DNA of 64,000 nt from Gymnorhina tibicen (taxonomy: Eukaryota > Chordata > Aves > Passeriformes > Artamidae). The notes beneath the pieces are model-generated. The model had not been told where the DNA came from, did not search any database, and saw only the letters and a list, made by a program, of their open reading frames with translations. This document shows, in pieces, positions 59,946 through 64,000 of the stretch. Location: assembly GCA_013399875.1 (NCBI GenBank), contig VXAZ01007860.1, forward strand, positions 496,853-560,852, written 5' to 3'. Made by a program: the position numbers and the translations under genes. Positions within the stretch are counted from its first letter, which is position 1. Each line of letters starts with the position of its first letter.

Positions 59946-61975
59946 TTAGATCATACCCATATTTTCTATAAATCACTTGCTGATTTTTTCTTCTAATTGA
60001 TCAGGGATCTGTCAGATAGCAAAGCCCTGGTTGTCTGTGCTGGATGTTGTACACTCAGAGAGACGTTTTGCAGGCACACAGTCTCTCTTGTTGCAACAAT
60101 GCCTTTGGCTGTTGTCACATGTGGGACTGGTTCTGGACGTTCAGAAGGAGAAGAAGTATCACCTCCCTCCACATAAGACAGACAGCCTGATAGGTTTTTC
60201 TTGCTGCTCTTACATCAGTCATGGCTTTCTCTGTTGGCCCCTATTTGCATTTTATTACTTACCCAAAAACCCTGCACATGCACATTCTGTCCTCAGGGAC
60301 CATGGAGGTTATGAGCATGAGTGGTGCTGGGGAGTAGGGACCCCACAGCATCCAAAAGTGGTCAGTCCTACTTCTGAAAGGGGACTTCAGTGATAATATG
60401 TGTCACAGTGGTCCTTGCCAATGGCACGATGGCTCTGCCTGTAACGTAGATGTCTGTCTAACGGGCACTGAGCTAAGACCAACAAAATACAACTCATACA
60501 GGCCACTGAACAGCTTCTGATGTTAATGACTTTTGATTACCACTGGCCCAAGCTGCAGCTGTATTTTATTAACACTGTGTACAGAGTGAGTAGAATTCCA
60601 GGTGGAGTACAAAGTACCTTTTCTCTTGTTTTGCCTGTAATTGCAAAAGCTTAAATTGTACTTGTAGCTGTTTTATGATTGACCTTAAGCAGCACATTTG
60701 CTGTAATGGAACATTGCAATTTCTAGGGAGCGGAAAGATCACACAGAACTGGTTGATGATCTCTGTGACGCAAATAAAAATAGTGCAATGAGTGTTCAAA
60801 TAAATATTTCTTTCCATTTTGTCTTTTCATTTTTATTGCTTCCCCAGGTCACTTGAAATGAAATTGTCCTTCACAGGTCAAGCTATGGCTGCTTTGCAGC
60901 AAAAAAGACAGTGCTTTAGATCATTAGAGCCCTGGAGATGTTACAGCAATCCAAATGATTTGCATTTCTGAAGGAAAGGCTTTTATTTCTGAACTGTTCA
61001 CCTCTTATTGATCTAAAAATGTACCTTTTTTTTCCCTCATGAAAATGTGTGTCCTCAGAATTGGAAAAAATAGACGTATTCATAGCCTTGATGTGCTACC
61101 TCTCCATCAGCTCCCTGAGGAGCTGTCCACTGCACTTTCAGTGCAAGTGATGGTGATGGAGGAAATGAGCACTTTGGGCAGTGGAGCTGCACTGGGACTC
61201 AGTGGATAAAGTGGAGGTAAAGGAGGTGGAAGACTCAGCCCTGGCTCAGGGACCAAATAGGCCACTTCCTCTCACGGGAAGGGGGCTGCTCCTGCTCTGG
61301 CAGCTCCAGAGCCCAGGAGCTTTTTATGAACTGCCTGCTGGCAGGCAAAGCTGTGCAGTCTTGGCAGAGTTTGAATATGAAGTGGATGTTTAGACAAGGC
61401 TCTCTCACGTCCCCATCAGATGGGAGACACGATGCCCCCAAAACTTGACTCCCTCCCCTCCACCGCCCTTCAGCGAGGCTGACACAGTGCCGCTTCGGGA
61501 CGTGACGGGGACAGAGCAGAAGCTCAGACTGTGAACAAGAACCGCAGATACCAGACTGGTGGCACCTGTAGGGGCTACACCTCCACTGCGTTTTCTTGCC
61601 TGAGTCATCTGTGCACCTTTTTTTGCTGTCCTGCTAGGTTCCCTTTTGTGCAAGAGGATCCTTGCCTCTGGGAGGAGGGTGGCTGAGGCTGGATGCTGCC
61701 TTTGAGACAGCTTTCCTTCCCTGAGGTGTCTTTATATGGCTCTTATGTTCAGCCCTTGTGGTGGCTGTCACTGGTGCTGCCAAGAGAGGCTGGGACCATG
61801 CCCCAGACAGTGCTGGCCTGCGGAGTTGAAGTCAGGCTCAGGAGATGAATGAGGATGCATGAAAATAGTATATGGCAAAAGTTAATGGAAAAGAATGCCT
61901 CATTGCTCACAGAGAGGTTATTACATTTTTAAGGCATTTATGAACAAATAAAATACATCTATAACTGGAGAAAGA
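59946..61975. other. Intergenic, no gene seen
   Basis: Non-coding sequence lies between two LTR-like elements. The 61.1-61.8 kb part has moderate G+C, but no exon could be supported. Confidence 0.5.
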
Positions 61976-61979
61976 GCTT

Positions 61980-62572
61980 ACCCTGCCGCGGCGCTCTGTC
62001 CAGCTCGCAGATGGCCGGCGCTGGGCTCTCGCCCCGCACGGGAGGGGGTGACGGAGGCCGCTCGCAGGCGCGGGAGGATCGGCGAAGCTCCGGCACGGGC
62101 TCGCCCAGCCCACCGGTGTTAAGGGCGCGCGGAGGAGGGAAAGAAGAGGCGGAGGCGGCTCTTCGTAGAAGGCAGGAAGGGTTTATTGAGGAACCAAGGA
62201 CGAAGGGCACGAAGAACCAAAGAAGTACCACGAAGAACCGAGATTACAGCACTGGCATGGGGTTTTATACCCCAATAGAAAGGGGAGGGAAAACGAAAAA
62301 CAGCCAAGGCTACGGTGACAAAGAGGGGGTACCAAGGCAGGGAAGGGGGTACACAGCCACTAGGGACGAACGTGGGAGGGGAGGAATAACGTGGGCCAAA
62401 TGGGAATCGAGAACTATAGAACATTCTAGGAAAATAACTATATATGGAGGGAGAAAGGAGGGGACGGCGGTGGTCAATCATAATAATCATGATGCACTGC
62501 AACATTACCCTGCACCTGCCATGTTCCCCTCCCCACCTTCCAGCAATCCTCTCACTTATTAGCATTTCAACA
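61980..62572 (-). mobile_element. Probable endogenous-retrovirus LTR, antisense, with TATA box and poly(A) signal
   Basis: Read on the minus strand the element starts TGTTGAAATGCTAATAAG (62,572). A TATAAAA box follows (62,269-62,263) inside a GGGGTATAAAACCCC palindrome, then AATAAA (62,187-62,182) about 80 nt later, then a GC-rich U5-like leader ending near GCCGCGGCAGGGTAAGC. TATA, short R region and poly(A) signal in this order are the signature of an LTR. No perfect target-site duplication was found, so the right-hand limit on the minus strand is uncertain. ORFs on both strands within it (such as plus 62,011-62,562) are not supported as genes. An unrelated promoter with a TATA box is the alternative reading. 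Confidence 0.65.
62263..62269 (-). promoter_or_regulatory. TATA box of the antisense LTR
   Basis: TATAAAA on the minus strand lies at the centre of a 15-bp palindromic block, GGGGTATAAAACCCC with imperfect symmetry. Initiation would be expected about 30 nt downstream, near 62,235. Confidence 0.6.
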
Positions 62573-63639
62573 CTTCTTTTCTTTGAAGTACAAACTGTAT
62601 TTTACTAATATTATTTCCATTCATGCTGTGGAAATGAAACTTATGACAGTGTTGATTTCTCAGATCTCCTCAGAGTCTTTGAAATTTGCATTAGATTATT
62701 CTAATCACTTAGCCTCATTGTATATATTTACACAAGTACTTTTGATGTTTAAACAGATCAGGCTGCGATGAGATGTGCAGGGGGAAATATATACCCCAAA
62801 GAAAAGGAATGCTCTTTTTTCTCAGACCATGTCTTCAACTAGAAGTTTTCAGATAAAACAGTGGGTCAGTGCCTTTGGGACCTGAGGGAATGACTGTAAG
62901 ACTGGGAAGATGGAGAGACTGGCTCCACCTTCAGCAGCAGACAGCAGAGATGGAGTGGGGCTGGGTTCCTGCAAGTAAGAGAAAGAGGACGAGAAAACTC
63001 ATCCTCTCGCACCCTTTATCACCTGTGCTCCCGGCCATCTGACAGAAGAGATTGTCCAGCCTGAACCCATGATGAATGAACCCGTATCTACAGACACAAG
63101 GTTCTGGGAACTGAGCAGAAGGAGCAGCTGCCAAATCCCAGCTGCACTGAATTCAGTGGGAATAGTAAAATGTCCTTTTTTGGGGATAGCAAAAAGCCTG
63201 GGACTGTGGTGCAGTTGTGGTAGTTCTGACCATGACATCCAGACAAGTCTTACAGGACCTGTGCTCCTGCGGGTGAAAGGCAGGGGATCCAGGGAGCATT
63301 GCAGACCTATGTTCAAGTTGATTGCTTTTGGGGCTGGCTCTGTGAGATCCAGAATGAGAGGCAACAGGAGCAGCCTTTACACAGCAAATGTAACCAGGAA
63401 AAAGTGGTGGAGCAGGCCAGACAAAGGAGAAACAGATCTCTTGAGGGCTGAAGGAGATAATCTTTCTGGAAGATGCAGGATATTGCTAGCTATCTCACAT
63501 GAAGTTTAGCTTCAGGAAGACTGGGGATCATATTTTTATTTGCAATTCTTAAGGTATTGTAAAGGAAGAATATTCTGGATTATGATGTTAACTTTATTTA
63601 CAATAAAATCTGGAGAAAATCATCCATTATAATCCCTGT
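62573..63639. other. Intergenic, no gene seen
   Basis: A purine-rich part lies at about 62,880-63,500, with ORFs on both strands but no recognised protein family. Confidence 0.5.
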
Positions 63640-63727
63640 ATGGCCATTCACTGAAGAGTTGAACTTGATGATCCTTGCGCGTTCCTTCCAACTGAGAATA
63701 TTCTGGGATTTTGTGATTCTGTGATTA
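63640..63727 (+). mobile_element. CR1 LINE 3' end, short sense fragment
   Basis: GAGTTGAACTTGATGATCC, TTCCTTCCAACTGAGAATATTCTGGG and the terminal TTTTGTGATTCTGTGATT match the last part of the CR1 3' UTR and its short terminal repeats. Only about 90 bp remain. Confidence 0.82.
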
Positions 63728-64000
63728 TCCAACATATTAACCTAAAGACTGTAAAACCCACGACAAACTGTTTCAACAGTTTTGATTCTGTCACTTGAGA
63801 TGGTGAAGTTTGCGGGTATGTACCTTACAAAAAGAAGAGAATCCTGGTCCAAGAATATGCACTTCCATAAACTCAGTGACAGATGAGAGCAGACTTTCTC
63901 ACACACTGAAAGAGATCTATCCACTTAGATATGAAAATAACACGTTTTGAAAAAGTCTAACATTTTGAATTGTCACCAGTAAAGACAGCTTTCTCCAAAG
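63728..64000. other. Intergenic, window end, no gene seen
   Basis: This is AT-rich sequence after the CR1 tail; nothing was recognised. Confidence 0.5.

Noticed and set aside
62011..62562. ORF of 183 codons on the plus strand
   Set aside because: It lies entirely inside the antisense LTR-like element, is rich in Gly/Arg/Lys/Glu, and has no recognisable domain.
46811..64000. Search for IL15 exons, expected to the right of ZNF330
   Set aside because: No coding segment resembling IL15 was seen; the gene probably lies beyond the window.

Overview
The window is vertebrate nuclear DNA, almost certainly from a bird. It holds two intron-split genes with GT-AG splice sites, two CpG-island promoters, several CR1 LINE fragments and endogenous-retrovirus LTRs, in otherwise AT-rich non-coding sequence. 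The LTR at 19.5 kb resembles a family I associate with passerines and other Neoaves rather than chicken, but the species is an inference.

Layout. Bases 1-9009 are the start of intron 1 of RNF150 (minus strand). RNF150 coding exon 1 lies at 9010-9469 inside a CpG island (about 9.0-10.1 kb) that ends in a GC-rich minisatellite. The island is followed by about 24 kb of intergenic DNA containing an ancient CR1 copy (16.0-17.0 kb), a complete solo LTR (19,481-20,508), a weak L2-like fossil (22.4-22.9 kb) and two opposed CR1 pieces (29.5-30.0 kb). A second CpG island (34.4-34.9 kb) is the probable promoter of ZNF330. All nine coding exons of ZNF330 (323 codons plus stop) can be placed between 37,292 and 46,103 on the plus strand, with poly(A) signals at 46,526 and 46,782. 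From 46.8 to 64 kb there is no recognisable gene, only CR1 fragments (53.8, 56.7 and 63.6 kb) and two further LTR-like elements (59.3 and 62.0 kb).

RNF150 (a PA-domain/RING ubiquitin ligase of the Goliath type) and ZNF330 (the nucleolar cysteine-rich protein NOA36) are arranged head to head, as I recall for the mammalian locus; IL15 would be expected further right, beyond the window. The two proteins have no known joint pathway, so the neighbourhood is conserved synteny, not an operon-like unit. I found no undescribed system. The most notable items are a 20-nt ZNF330 micro-exon, a minisatellite with an ambiguous base beside the RNF150 promoter, and an antisense LTR that keeps a TATA box, a poly(A) signal and a possible splice donor. 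Repeat calls rest on recognised sequence motifs, not on a database search.
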